Below are positions 40,752-48,839 of a DNA stretch of 52,386 bases, in pieces. The position numbers and the translations under genes are program-made. Location of the stretch: the NCBI GenBank assembly GCA_001657315.1, contig LYSV01000028.1, forward strand, positions 34,353 to 86,738, read 5' to 3'. Numbering within the stretch: the stretch's first letter is position 1; every line of letters begins with the position of its first letter. The notes below the pieces were generated by a model, which saw nothing but the letters and a program-made list of their open reading frames with translations, ran no database searches and was not told the DNA's origin. This DNA is from Flammeovirgaceae bacterium BBD 1991-12. GTDB taxonomy: Bacteria; Bacteroidota; Bacteroidia; Cytophagales; Cyclobacteriaceae.

Positions 40752-41393
40752 ATGGGAGAAAGTAAATTAACAGTTAGAGATAATATTGAAAATATAGTTG
40801 AAGCTGGTATTAATGCGATTCCTGTGGTCGGTGGCTCTCTTGGCACCTTGTATTTTGGAAGAAAGCAGGAAAAAAGATTCAAAAGAATTGAAAAATTCTA
40901 CAAGTTATTAAAGAATGATTTTGAATCTATTCAGAGTAAGGTGCCTGAAACTCTTGAAAAGTTAGATCATAACTCACTGATAGGAATAATTGAAGAAATA
41001 AATGAAAATGTTGAAAAGGATTATCTGGAATCAAAACTTGATTATTTTAAAAATTGCTTCTACAACTCATTAATTAATCAAGATTCGGACTCTTATGGCA
41101 AAAGAAAATATTTCGTAGAAACTCTTGGGAAGTTGACAGGTGTGGATATACAGATTATTCATAATCTGTATCAAGCCGCAAAAGATCATGGATACACTCC
41201 TGAATTAGAAAGTGAACATGAAAATAATTCAGAATTCATAGGGGCTTTGGAAAAACTAAAATCTTACGGACTTGTAAATTCAAAACTAAATGGAACTTTA
41301 GAGCCCGGGATTAATTGGGCTGAAATTACACTCTATACAATTTCAGATTTTGGAAGAGAGTTCGTTGAATATTGTCTTAAGCTTGATGAATAA
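40752..41393 (+). CDS. Hypothetical protein of the accessory cluster
   Basis: The 213-residue protein has a short hydrophobic Gly-rich segment (about 14-38, VEAGINAIPVVGGSLGTLYFG), a basic KQEKRFKRI patch, then a mostly helical acidic middle. A winged-helix-like C-terminus follows (FIGALEKLKSYGLVNSKL... ITLYTISDFGREFVEYCL). No family is recognised; the layout of an N-terminal Gly-rich segment plus helical body recalls uncharacterised defence-island proteins, but that is only an impression. Confidence 0.6.
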   Translation: MGESKLTVRDNIENIVEAGINAIPVVGGSLGTLYFGRKQEKRFKRIEKFYKLLKNDFESIQSKVPETLEKLDHNSLIGIIEEINENVEKDYLESKLDYFKNCFYNSLINQDSDSYGKRKYFVETLGKLTGVDIQIIHNLYQAAKDHGYTPELESEHENNSEFIGALEKLKSYGLVNSKLNGTLEPGINWAEITLYTISDFGREFVEYCLKLDE

Positions 41394-41481
41394 AAACATA
41401 CAGCAATAATTTTTAAAAATGCATTGAAACGTATTTTACGCTAAACGTTATCAGCTTAGGCTAAATATTACTAATATCCCA

Positions 41482-42708
41482 ATGACTAAAAAGACACTTA
41501 GAAAACCAGAATACTGGGAAGCATTTGAAGACCTTTGCAAGAAACTCTGGGGAGAAATATGGGATTGTCCTGAAATAAAAAAGAATGGTCGAAAAGGACA
41601 AAGTCAACATGGTGTTGATGTATACGGAACAGAAAGAAGGTCAGGTGACCTGATAGGGGTTCAGTGTAAAGGCAAAGATGAATATACTACACATGATCAA
41701 TTGACGAAAAAAGAGATAGAGGATGAACTAGAAAAGGCACAGTTATTTAAACCCTTTCTCTGTAAATTTTATTTTGCAACCACGGCAAACAAGGATGTTC
41801 AAATTGAAGAATACATTAGAATAAAGAATAGAGAATTCAAAGAGAAAGGGCTTTTTGAAGTTCATTTATATTGTTGGGAGGATATTGTTGAACTTATCGA
41901 TGAAAATAAAAGAACTCATGACTGGTATGTCAATAATCAACAATATCAGAGCTCTCACAGTGCATTAGTCACCTTTCAGAATGATTTATCATTAATTACG
42001 CTTAGACCAACGTTTATTAGGCATACAACGAGGTATGAAAATATAAGCAAGTTCGATAATGTGGATCTCTCTCCGGTAATTGACCAATTTAATAGGGATA
42101 ACAGGTTATATGGATTCGGATTTGATGAGATCATTTCTAAAGAAGATTTGATAAGTTTTTTTAATAAAAAAATACAATGTGAGGATGACCAAAAAAGACT
42201 CGATCCTCAACCTGTCCACTTTCATTTTGACTCAATAACCAGTAATCAAGTCAAAACGACTAATCTTAGTGTGTGTTGTTTTCATTTGAAAGTCCTTAAC
42301 ACAGGATCTGAAGTATTAGAAGATTTAAAACTCTATTTTGAAATTGAGAATGTCACAGCCGTTGATTCAGTAGATAAGCGACAAGAAATGCTGGATATGA
42401 ACAAATACACTTACAATGTAATTTTTGATAAAAGCAATGCATTTAAAGCTGTTTGTGAGCCTAAATCTAATGTTCTAGTCAAGGAAGATCATTTCAATTC
42501 AGACCAATTATGTATAAAAACTAAAACTGAGTCTTGTCGTTGTGAAATAAAATATAAACTGGTTTCAAGGAACTATAGTAACGAAGGAAGTCTAACCATT
42601 GAAGTAGACCCGGTAATTGAAAAGGAAGAGTCAGTGAAATTCATAGAAAATCTGCTTGGAATGAAGGAAGAATCTTATTTTCGAAACAAGTACATTCAAG
42701 AAAATTAA
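41482..42708 (+). CDS. Mrr-like restriction endonuclease-fold protein
   Basis: The N-terminal 150 residues show a PD-(D/E)XK/Mrr-type nuclease: EAFEDLCKKLWG, D46 in SQHGVDVYG and the Q61-x-K63 pair in LIGVQCKGKDEY. The C-terminal 250 residues carry a beta-rich domain (FHFDSITSNQVKT, CCFHLKVLNTGSEVLEDLKLYFEIEN) of unknown role, possibly target sensing. Such fusions occur as defence effectors. The gene is bounded by complementary TTATCAGC (41448) and GCTGATAA (42711) ends. It is 137 bp ahead of the metallo-beta-lactamase-fold gene. Confidence 0.8.
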   Translation: MTKKTLRKPEYWEAFEDLCKKLWGEIWDCPEIKKNGRKGQSQHGVDVYGTERRSGDLIGVQCKGKDEYTTHDQLTKKEIEDELEKAQLFKPFLCKFYFATTANKDVQIEEYIRIKNREFKEKGLFEVHLYCWEDIVELIDENKRTHDWYVNNQQYQSSHSALVTFQNDLSLITLRPTFIRHTTRYENISKFDNVDLSPVIDQFNRDNRLYGFGFDEIISKEDLISFFNKKIQCEDDQKRLDPQPVHFHFDSITSNQVKTTNLSVCCFHLKVLNTGSEVLEDLKLYFEIENVTAVDSVDKRQEMLDMNKYTYNVIFDKSNAFKAVCEPKSNVLVKEDHFNSDQLCIKTKTESCRCEIKYKLVSRNYSNEGSLTIEVDPVIEKEESVKFIENLLGMKEESYFRNKYIQEN

Positions 42709-42845
42709 AGGCTGATAATCAGGTAAAAAGTAATGTTCTGTTGGAGAATTACTCTTTGATAGGTTTAAACGAGCCATTGCTAGTGTTTGAGATTGAACAA
42801 GGTGTTTTCTGGTCTTTCGTAGCAAAAAGTGGAGCATTTAAATGA
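42709..42845 (+). pseudogene. Possible small coupled ORF or remnant before the MBL gene
   Basis: An open frame reads KADNQVKSNVLLENYSLIGL and later FEIEQGVFWSFVAKSGAFK, ending in TGA that overlaps the MBL start as ATGA. The composition looks protein-like, and the overlap suggests coupling, but no ATG opens it; the frame runs back into the Mrr-like gene in another phase. It could be the 3' end of a displaced gene, or a small gene using a rare start. Confidence 0.4.
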
Positions 42846-43903
42846 GATTCAGAGCATTGGAAATTGGTTCTGGAGATGCTTTCGTAATTGAAGCAAATGG
42901 AAAACAAATTCTGTTTGATTCGGGGGGAAGCAAGTCTCTTATTAAGAAATTGCTAAAGAGTAATAGGAAAATTGATTTAGCTATTTGTTCCCATAATGAC
43001 AGTGACCACGCAAATGGATTTTTAGGCTTGTTGGAAGACCCAGAATTTGAAATTGATGAGATTTGGTTACCCGGCCTGTGGGTTCCTGTTTTAGACTTTG
43101 TAATTGAGGCAGCTATAAATAAAAAGTCAGTTCATTTAATATTTAAAAGTTTTGAAGAGTACAATGAAATCAAGGAAACTAATCATGAGTTAGCTTATGA
43201 TTCATTGGTAGAACAATCAGATATATCTATTGGAGATTTTGACAGCAAATTACAGGTGATATCTGAACTTTCAGAAAATGATTATTTCCTTTCTGCCGGG
43301 TACAATAATTTAGATTGGTACCTTAATGAATCCATCAAACTCGACAGAATAATAAAAATAGCCGGGCTTGCCTATGAAAAAGGCAGCTTTATCAGATGGT
43401 TTAAACCTGACGAGAACGAACCACCCAAAGATACATTAGACCATGGCCATGGCCTCAGACCACTTAACTCAAGAGAGATTCTTAAAATCGACCGATTAAA
43501 ACCAAATAACTTTGCAAAACTCCTCTTCCTGACCAATGAAAATAAGTATTCTTTAGTGTTTGAATTTCACCACGATGACAAGCCCATTGTCGTTTTTTCG
43601 GCTGATTCTGATTATTCTTTTTTGAGTGGTAAAACGTACAGCAACAATGTAATAGTAACCGCCCCACATCATGGCTCTGAAAGCAACGCTTCAGTCTATG
43701 GAAAAATAACAGGGGATAAAATAATCTGGGTAAGGAGTGATAGAAGAAGCAGACAAAGGCCCGGCAGTAGCTTCAAGAAATTAACCCATAAGTATTGTCT
43801 GGCATGTGGAATAAAAAAACATAAGGAAGAGATATGTTTTAAGTTCAACACTAAAGACCATAAGTGGATTCTGAAAAAAGCGTTAAAATGTAATTGTAAG
43901 TAG
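42842..43903 (+). CDS. Metallo-beta-lactamase-fold hydrolase
   Basis: The 353-residue protein has the MBL metal motif variant SHNDSDHANG (H51, D53, D55, H56; Asp replaces the usual second His), an LFDSGG strand before it, SADSD (about 258-262) and APHHGSESN downstream. It resembles the ComEC/Rec2-type MBL group. The C-terminus adds a Cys-rich end (CLACGIKKHKEEIC, KCNCK) that could bind zinc. Its start overlaps a short upstream frame. It may act with the Mrr-like gene, but this rests on adjacency alone. Confidence 0.85.
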   Translation: MRFRALEIGSGDAFVIEANGKQILFDSGGSKSLIKKLLKSNRKIDLAICSHNDSDHANGFLGLLEDPEFEIDEIWLPGLWVPVLDFVIEAAINKKSVHLIFKSFEEYNEIKETNHELAYDSLVEQSDISIGDFDSKLQVISELSENDYFLSAGYNNLDWYLNESIKLDRIIKIAGLAYEKGSFIRWFKPDENEPPKDTLDHGHGLRPLNSREILKIDRLKPNNFAKLLFLTNENKYSLVFEFHHDDKPIVVFSADSDYSFLSGKTYSNNVIVTAPHHGSESNASVYGKITGDKIIWVRSDRRSRQRPGSSFKKLTHKYCLACGIKKHKEEICFKFNTKDHKWILKKALKCNCK

Positions 43904-43957
43904 TGAGTCCATACTAGTGCAATTTTACTCAGTATATCTATTTTTCAAGCATATAAC

Positions 43958-44072
43958 CTACAAAGCGAATTTATTCACAAAGCGTTTGTAATGCTTCTCA
44001 ACATCCTTAAATTGAGGGCCAAATGATACGGATAAAAGCTTAATCAAAAGCTTTGAATCCCTATCGAAAATT
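43958..44072 (-). pseudogene. Orphan 3' gene fragment
   Basis: The minus strand reads FDRDSKLLIKLLSVSFGP and QFKDVEKHYKRFVNKFAL before a stop at 43958, with an in-frame stop upstream. It looks like the last 35 or so residues of a protein I cannot name. It suggests that a gene was cut here when neighbouring accessory DNA was rearranged. Confidence 0.35.
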
Positions 44073-44109
44073 CATCCAAAAATCAATTAAACAACTGTAA
44101 AATCCCCCT

Positions 44110-44706
44110 ATGAATTTCCAAAACCTTACCCTCGAACGGATCACCCGAGACGCCCGTAACGTAAACTTTGGTCCTAACGATTCCTATCTTTTATCTTACC
44201 CTGAGTTCATAAGCTACTTTCGCAATACCGATCCGATAGAAGAGCACCATTTTATTATCTCCAGCCACTTCGTGTACGGCTGGATGCCGAAAATATTGAA
44301 GTTGGACCGGAATAAAATAAAAGAAGCAGTCAGCATATTGAACAAGGCCAGGAAAGCCGATTTGCTTGATAAGGATGAAATAGAACACCTGAAATCCTGT
44401 GTGAACAATTCCCTGGTAGGGGTTTCAAAACTGCTGCATTTTATCCGGCCAGAGGCATACCCTATCTGGGACAGCAATACGTTCACCTATGCCACTGGCC
44501 AGAAACCACATCATTACAGGATGGAAAAAACAGACAGCTACCTGGCGTACCGGGAAAGATTATTTGAAATTACGGAAATGAGCGGCTTTAGTGAGGTGCA
44601 GTCCGTAGTGGAAGGCAAATTTACGCCTATGTATAAATACACCATGACCCGGCTCAGGGTCATTGAACTCGTTATGTTTTCCTCCCGGAACAAAGAAAAT
44701 CAATGA
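44110..44706 (+). CDS. Hypothetical protein with PExYPIWDS motif
   Basis: The 198-residue soluble protein has a helical body and the segment LVGVSKLLHFIRPEAYPIWDSNTFTY (about residues 100-125). The HFxxPExYPIWDS pattern resembles a motif seen in helical DNA-repair-like or defence-associated proteins of unknown function. No catalytic motif is otherwise clear. It lies 206 bp after the MBL gene, same strand, within the accessory run. Confidence 0.6.
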   Translation: MNFQNLTLERITRDARNVNFGPNDSYLLSYPEFISYFRNTDPIEEHHFIISSHFVYGWMPKILKLDRNKIKEAVSILNKARKADLLDKDEIEHLKSCVNNSLVGVSKLLHFIRPEAYPIWDSNTFTYATGQKPHHYRMEKTDSYLAYRERLFEITEMSGFSEVQSVVEGKFTPMYKYTMTRLRVIELVMFSSRNKENQ

Positions 44707-44782
44707 AGGAATATAAGAGGTAAGGCAAAATAAAATGCCCCGTCTATTATTCCACTGTACATCCTTTTTAAACTATATAACT

Positions 44783-44904
44783 ATGACACAAGACAAACAA
44801 TCTTCCTTGAACAAGCCGTGGTCCGGGGGCTGATATACAACCAGTGTGGATATTAGGAGAGGTCAAAACCTGCTCATGAAATCTCCACTTTTAACCTGTG
44901 TATA
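44783..44904 (+). pseudogene. Short broken reading frame
   Basis: ATG 44783 gives MTQDKQSSLNKPWSGG and a stop; one frame over follows TTSVDIRRGQNLLMKSPLLTCV and a stop. The two pieces could be remnants of one small gene split by a frameshift. Evidence is thin. Confidence 0.25.
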
Positions 44905-44934
44905 AGAATATATCGAATTTATTAAGTTTAAGAC

Positions 44935-45636
44935 ATGGACAATAAGAATTTACATTTAAACAAACTATTTGAAGAGTGGAAGACAACTTCCAGTCACCAG
45001 AATTTTTTTGAGGATGGTATAATCGACGAAGGTGAGTTCGGGAAATCATCCCCTAAGATCCTTTTTCTAACAAAAGAACCTAATTATCCCCCTGAAGAAG
45101 TCAAAACTGAGGAGAAACATGATTACCGAAGTTGGTGGTCTGATGAAGATGGACTTTATGACCGGTTCACCTACAGGGTAGCGGAATGGGCGCATGGAAT
45201 ACTCAATGGTTTTCCTGAATATGACGTGATCTGGCCTGTTATGGGTAATGGAAAATATGATTCCTCTGTTGCACTAAAAGCATTGGCTTCAATAGCTTTT
45301 ATGAATATTAAAAAGTCAGGAGGAGCAGGCAGTTCTGAGGAAACAGGCTTAAATGAGTATTTGGAAGTTCACAAGAATTTGATCTTAAAACAAATTGAGA
45401 TCATACAACCGGATATTATTGTCCAGGGCCTGACATGGGGCAGTACGGTAAAAAGTCTTTATGGTGAACTTGATTGGCGTCCAACAGGCTATACTATAGA
45501 AGTAGCAAGGTTTCAGTACCGGGGAATAAATGCTAAAGTCATTGACTTTTATCATCCATCTGCACGAAGTTCAGCGGCTGCATTATACTGCTTACTGGAA
45601 AAAGTATGTGCATCAAATGCTTTTAAAGAGTTGTAG
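44935..45636 (+). CDS. Uracil-DNA-glycosylase-like fold protein
   Basis: The 233-residue protein shows the strand pattern of the UDG superfamily: KILFLTKEPNYPP (substitute for the GQDPY-type loop), IQPDIIVQGLTWGS (central strand) and VIDFYHPSARSS (the HPS motif near the C-terminus). The water-activating loop is atypical, so glycosylase activity is uncertain. Related proteins act in repair or in phage defence. It stands alone on the plus strand in the accessory run, 229 bp after the previous gene. Confidence 0.65.
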   Translation: MDNKNLHLNKLFEEWKTTSSHQNFFEDGIIDEGEFGKSSPKILFLTKEPNYPPEEVKTEEKHDYRSWWSDEDGLYDRFTYRVAEWAHGILNGFPEYDVIWPVMGNGKYDSSVALKALASIAFMNIKKSGGAGSSEETGLNEYLEVHKNLILKQIEIIQPDIIVQGLTWGSTVKSLYGELDWRPTGYTIEVARFQYRGINAKVIDFYHPSARSSAAALYCLLEKVCASNAFKEL

Positions 45637-45756
45637 ATACCTGACTCAATGAAAACTTGTGTTGAATATAACCTCACGCGGTCGTAGCACAGCCGGGATA
45701 GGTCGAGATTTGAAAAACCCGGTACTGGGGATGAGGTTGGGCTTTTTATTAGTTCT

Positions 45757-45848
45757 GAATGTTCTGTTGGGGATGATTGTAGTGAGGAAGGGTGTTTGTA
45801 TGTAGTTTGTAAGGGTTTAAAAGTGAAATAGTTCATATTCGGATTGTT
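45757..45848 (+). repeat. Dispersed repeat copy (c)
   Basis: GAATGTTCTGTTGGGGATGA to CATATTCGGATTGTT aligns with copy (b) at 40647-40738 and the end of copy (a). It ends 54 bp before the gene at 45902, and GTTGGCGG follows at the boundary. Confidence 0.6.
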
Positions 45849-45853
45849 GGCGG
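45845..45853. repeat. Left complementary end of the YoeB cassette
   Basis: TGTTGGCGG is the exact reverse complement of CCGCCAACA at 46942-46950. The two sites bracket the two-gene YoeB cassette, in the arrangement seen at the ends of integron gene cassettes. Confidence 0.55.
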
Positions 45854-45901
45854 TAAGTTGTAAGAGAACGATCCTACCAAAAAACTCGTTATCTTTAAGC
45901 T

Positions 45902-46663
45902 ATGATTACAACAAAGGCTCCCATTGGTGAAATAATTAATTATGTTTATAAGAATCCTCATTCTTACAAAGACAGGGATTTGCTCAAAAAAATCGAGTCT
46001 TTAATAGACTTAATTATTATTCGTACTAATAAAAATGGAATTAATAGTGCATTGGAATCTTTGCTGGATGACATTTTCAAACTAAGATTTGATATTATAA
46101 ATGATTCAGAATTAGTAACTAGCATTTTTGAGGACTTAAATAGCGCTATTGAGGATCGAATTAAACAACAATTCAATAAATCAACGAAACACAAAGAACT
46201 GGAGCAGGCATTTGTAAATGCAATTAACATCTATGGTCAAATTGCGAGTTCAATTATTGCCAAAATTTCAAACAAGCCATTTGTTGCCATTAATAATTTG
46301 TCTTCATACCAATATGATGATATTGTAGTATTACTTAATAGCCTTCCAGGCAGAGAATCTCAATTTATCTTATCATATATCCAATCATCAATAACGCTTG
46401 ATTATTCGTTTGTTACTTCTGAATTAGTATTTGACAATGAGTTAAAATTGAAAAATTCTGAGATTGAATATCTGCGTTCATTGTTGAAAAACTCAATTGA
46501 AGAATTCGCAGTATATTCAAACCTATTCGATTTATGGACGCCTGATGAATGTGATGAATCTCAATGGATGAGAAACATCAAAATCAGAATCAGTACTTTC
46601 GAATCATTGTTTCTTCGAGATAAACTCTCCTCTGACGACATTAATAAAATTCTGGCAGCTTAA
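45902..46663 (+). CDS. Hypothetical partner of YoeB toxin (candidate antitoxin)
   Basis: The 253-residue helical protein (FEDLNSAIEDRIKQQFNKSTKHKELEQAFVNAIN, FVTSELVFDNELKLKNSEIEYLRSLLKNS) has no YefM/Phd-like or ribbon-helix-helix N-terminus I can find. Its TAA shares one base with the ATG of the YoeB gene (TAATG), so translation of the two is coupled. Size is three times that of ordinary YefM antitoxins. Binding to YoeB is predicted from position only. Confidence 0.65.
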   Translation: MITTKAPIGEIINYVYKNPHSYKDRDLLKKIESLIDLIIIRTNKNGINSALESLLDDIFKLRFDIINDSELVTSIFEDLNSAIEDRIKQQFNKSTKHKELEQAFVNAINIYGQIASSIIAKISNKPFVAINNLSSYQYDDIVVLLNSLPGRESQFILSYIQSSITLDYSFVTSELVFDNELKLKNSEIEYLRSLLKNSIEEFAVYSNLFDLWTPDECDESQWMRNIKIRISTFESLFLRDKLSSDDINKILAA

Positions 46664-46938
46664 TGGATTTTGGACTGACTGTTCAGTTTACAAAAGACGT
46701 TGGCAAACTGAAAACGGAGAATTCCAAACTTCTTTCAAAAGTAATGGATTTAATTATTGCAATTGAAAATTCCACTGATAATCCATTAAATGGAATAGGG
46801 CAACCTGAATTGTTGAAGGGTAATCTATCAGGCTGTTATTCAAGAAGAGTTAGTCAGAAGCATAGGTTAATTTACAGATACTCTTCAAAAACAAGAGTTG
46901 AATTAATTTCGTGTTATGGGCACTACAGTGATAAATGA
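46663..46938 (+). CDS. yoeB: YoeB/Txe-family mRNA interferase toxin
   Basis: The 91-residue protein matches YoeB: GQPELLKGNLSGCYSRRVSQKHRLIYRY, then LISCYGHYSDK. The catalytic set is preserved: E49 and R68 (equivalents of E46 and R65 in E. coli YoeB), and H87 and Y88. YoeB cleaves mRNA at the ribosome. Its ATG overlaps the upstream stop as TAATG. No YefM-type gene is next to it. Confidence 0.88.
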   Translation: MDFGLTVQFTKDVGKLKTENSKLLSKVMDLIIAIENSTDNPLNGIGQPELLKGNLSGCYSRRVSQKHRLIYRYSSKTRVELISCYGHYSDK

Positions 46939-47301
46939 CTGCCGCCAACATCATGTATGAAGTCAATCCCCGCCCCTTCCTCATTTCAATCCACCTTTTT
47001 CAGCACCCTCGCAGATGACCTGAAACGGGCCTTATGATCCATTTACCGGGTGGATTCGTGTAGCACGAGACTGGTGCAGAGACTCGCAGAAAAACACCAT
47101 CTGGTGCACTTTTGCCAAGCGAATCCGTTTTTCAACATATACGATTAAAAAATAGATATTTTTACTCCCTAAGCATTTGTAATGCGCTGCGACACATTTA
47201 CTTTGGAAGTCAATCCAAAAGGAGAATTGAGTCGCATTGTAATGCTGGAATAAGATGGTGGCGATAACCCGATTTAACCACGAAGTATAACTCAGGAAAT
47301 T
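46939..47301. other. 363-bp gene-free stretch
   Basis: It starts with CCGCCAACA (46942-46950), the complement of the left cassette end. The rest shows no open frame or strong hairpin. The acetyltransferase follows at 47302. Confidence 0.5.
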
Positions 47302-47796
47302 ATGATTGGATTGGAAACGGAAAGACTGGTATTCAGACAATGGCAGGATTCAGATCATGAACAGTTTTCAGGGTTCTTTTCCAAACAGCAGAATGCAAGG
47401 TTTGTAGGAGGTATAAAACCCCCGGAAGAGTCCTGGAGGTTAATGGCAACCTACATTGGACATTTTGTTTTACATGGCTATTCATACCTGGCGATCGATG
47501 AAAAGAAAACAAAAAAGCTGATTGGAACGGTTGGGCTTTGGAATTCACAACCCTGGCCGGAACCGGAATTAGGCTACTGGCTGTTACCTCAGTTTCAGGG
47601 CCAGGGATTTGGAATAGAAGCCGGCCTTGCCGTTAAGCAATTTGCTATTGAAACCCTAAACCTAAAATCATTGGTTAGTTATATTGACCCTAAAAATGAA
47701 CCCTCTAAGCAATTGGCTTTGCGTTTAGGGGGTAAGTACGATACGACAATTGAATTACTTGATTTTGGGCCTCACGAGGTTTACAGATACAGGTAG
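47302..47796 (+). CDS. GNAT-family N-acetyltransferase (RimJ/RimL-like)
   Basis: The 164-residue protein begins LETERLVFRQWQDSDHEQF and contains ELGYWLLPQFQGQGFGIEAGLAV, the acetyl-CoA loop (Q-x-x-G-x-G/A region), and SYIDPKNEPSKQLALRLGG, typical of the RimJ/RimL-like group that acetylates N-termini or small amines. The substrate is unknown. It is part of the same-strand accessory run, followed by an imperfect palindrome at 47817. Confidence 0.88.
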   Translation: MIGLETERLVFRQWQDSDHEQFSGFFSKQQNARFVGGIKPPEESWRLMATYIGHFVLHGYSYLAIDEKKTKKLIGTVGLWNSQPWPEPELGYWLLPQFQGQGFGIEAGLAVKQFAIETLNLKSLVSYIDPKNEPSKQLALRLGGKYDTTIELLDFGPHEVYRYR

Positions 47797-47816
47797 GTGG
47801 AGGCCTGATGACCCAC

Positions 47817-47939
47817 TAACGTCCATAAGCTAACAGAGGTATTGCAAAAACTGGTAGGATCAAATACTTTTATAGTTACGATAATTATCGGAATGAAAAG
47901 TTCGGCTTGCGGATGATAGCTGGACGTTATGCTCAAAAA
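47817..47939. repeat. 123-bp nested palindrome between accessory genes
   Basis: TAACGTCC (47817-47824) pairs with GGACGTTA (47932-47939); the arms continue as AGCTA/TAGCT after a three-base bulge; CGATAATTATCG (47879-47890) is a perfect central palindrome. AAC...GTT outer ends with a folded core resemble integron attC sites, but no integrase is in the window. Confidence 0.5.
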
Positions 47940-47942
47940 CAC

Positions 47943-48773
47943 ATGAAATACATTCTTCTTTTGCCGGGGCTGTTGGCTGGTACATTGGTTAATGCTCAAA
48001 ACCCGGATTGGTTCTGTGATCCGGAAAAGGATGGAATTGCAAAAAGATGGTATGACTCTGAAATTGGAAATCAAAAAGTACTGATCATTTACCCTCAGGA
48101 AAAGACTAACCGGAATTTAGTGGTATTCATTCATGGCGACTCACCTTTTGGAGATCCCGTTTATCAATACAATATTTCAAAAAGTATTTCAGAAATTACA
48201 AACGCCATAACAGTGGCTATACTGAGGCCCGGCTACAGAGATGGTTGTGGAGATCTGTCCGGGGGAATCAGAGGACTAACAATGGGGGATAACTATACCG
48301 AAGAAGTAGTAAAGGCAATTGCTTCGGTCATTTCAACGATCAGGGAAGAAGAAAGTACCACACAGACCATTGTTATGGGACATTCAGGTGGGGCCGCATT
48401 AACCGCTCTTTTAGCTGCATCAAACCCTGGGCTTGTAGATCAGTCCATCCTGGTAGCCTGTCCCTGTAATTTAGAGGCATGGAGAAAATCAATGGAAAAG
48501 CTGACCAACAATCCTAATTGGTCAAACCCGATGGGAGGTCTGTCTCCAATGGATAATATATCAAAACTGGATCTGAATAAGAAAATTCATCTCTATGTGG
48601 GCGAGCATGACTTATCCACTCCTCCGTTTCTAACCACGGAATTTTATAACGCAACAAACAGGTTAGGGGCTGATGTCACGATGAAAATAGTTCCGGGAGA
48701 AGATCATGAGTCCATTTTGAAACCTACTCTCCTGGTAATGATGATGAAGGATGTAAACTTATTGCAGAATTAG
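47943..48773 (+). CDS. Exported alpha/beta hydrolase
   Basis: ATG 47943 opens MKYILLLPGLLAGTLVNAQ, a signal peptide. The 276-residue protein has the nucleophile elbow GHSGGAALTALL, the acid in VGEHDLSTPP and the His in PGEDHESIL, forming a Ser-Asp-His triad; VFIHGDSPFGDP supplies the oxyanion-hole loop. The substrate is unknown (ester, peptide or lipid). It is followed by a lipoprotein gene in the same direction. Confidence 0.82.
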   Translation: MKYILLLPGLLAGTLVNAQNPDWFCDPEKDGIAKRWYDSEIGNQKVLIIYPQEKTNRNLVVFIHGDSPFGDPVYQYNISKSISEITNAITVAILRPGYRDGCGDLSGGIRGLTMGDNYTEEVVKAIASVISTIREEESTTQTIVMGHSGGAALTALLAASNPGLVDQSILVACPCNLEAWRKSMEKLTNNPNWSNPMGGLSPMDNISKLDLNKKIHLYVGEHDLSTPPFLTTEFYNATNRLGADVTMKIVPGEDHESILKPTLLVMMMKDVNLLQN

Positions 48774-48839
48774 ATGAGCATGACAAACGATACAGCACAT
48801 GCCATATCTGAACGTCACAGGGTATTGGTGAACCGATTC

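Noticed and set aside
40106-40882. 258-residue frame opposite the helical protein gene
   Set aside because: It overlaps two plus-strand genes and a terminator, and its composition reflects the antisense of a GC-rich gene.
40647-48773. Definite integron with integrase
   Set aside because: No integrase-like gene is in the window; only cassette-like ends are seen.
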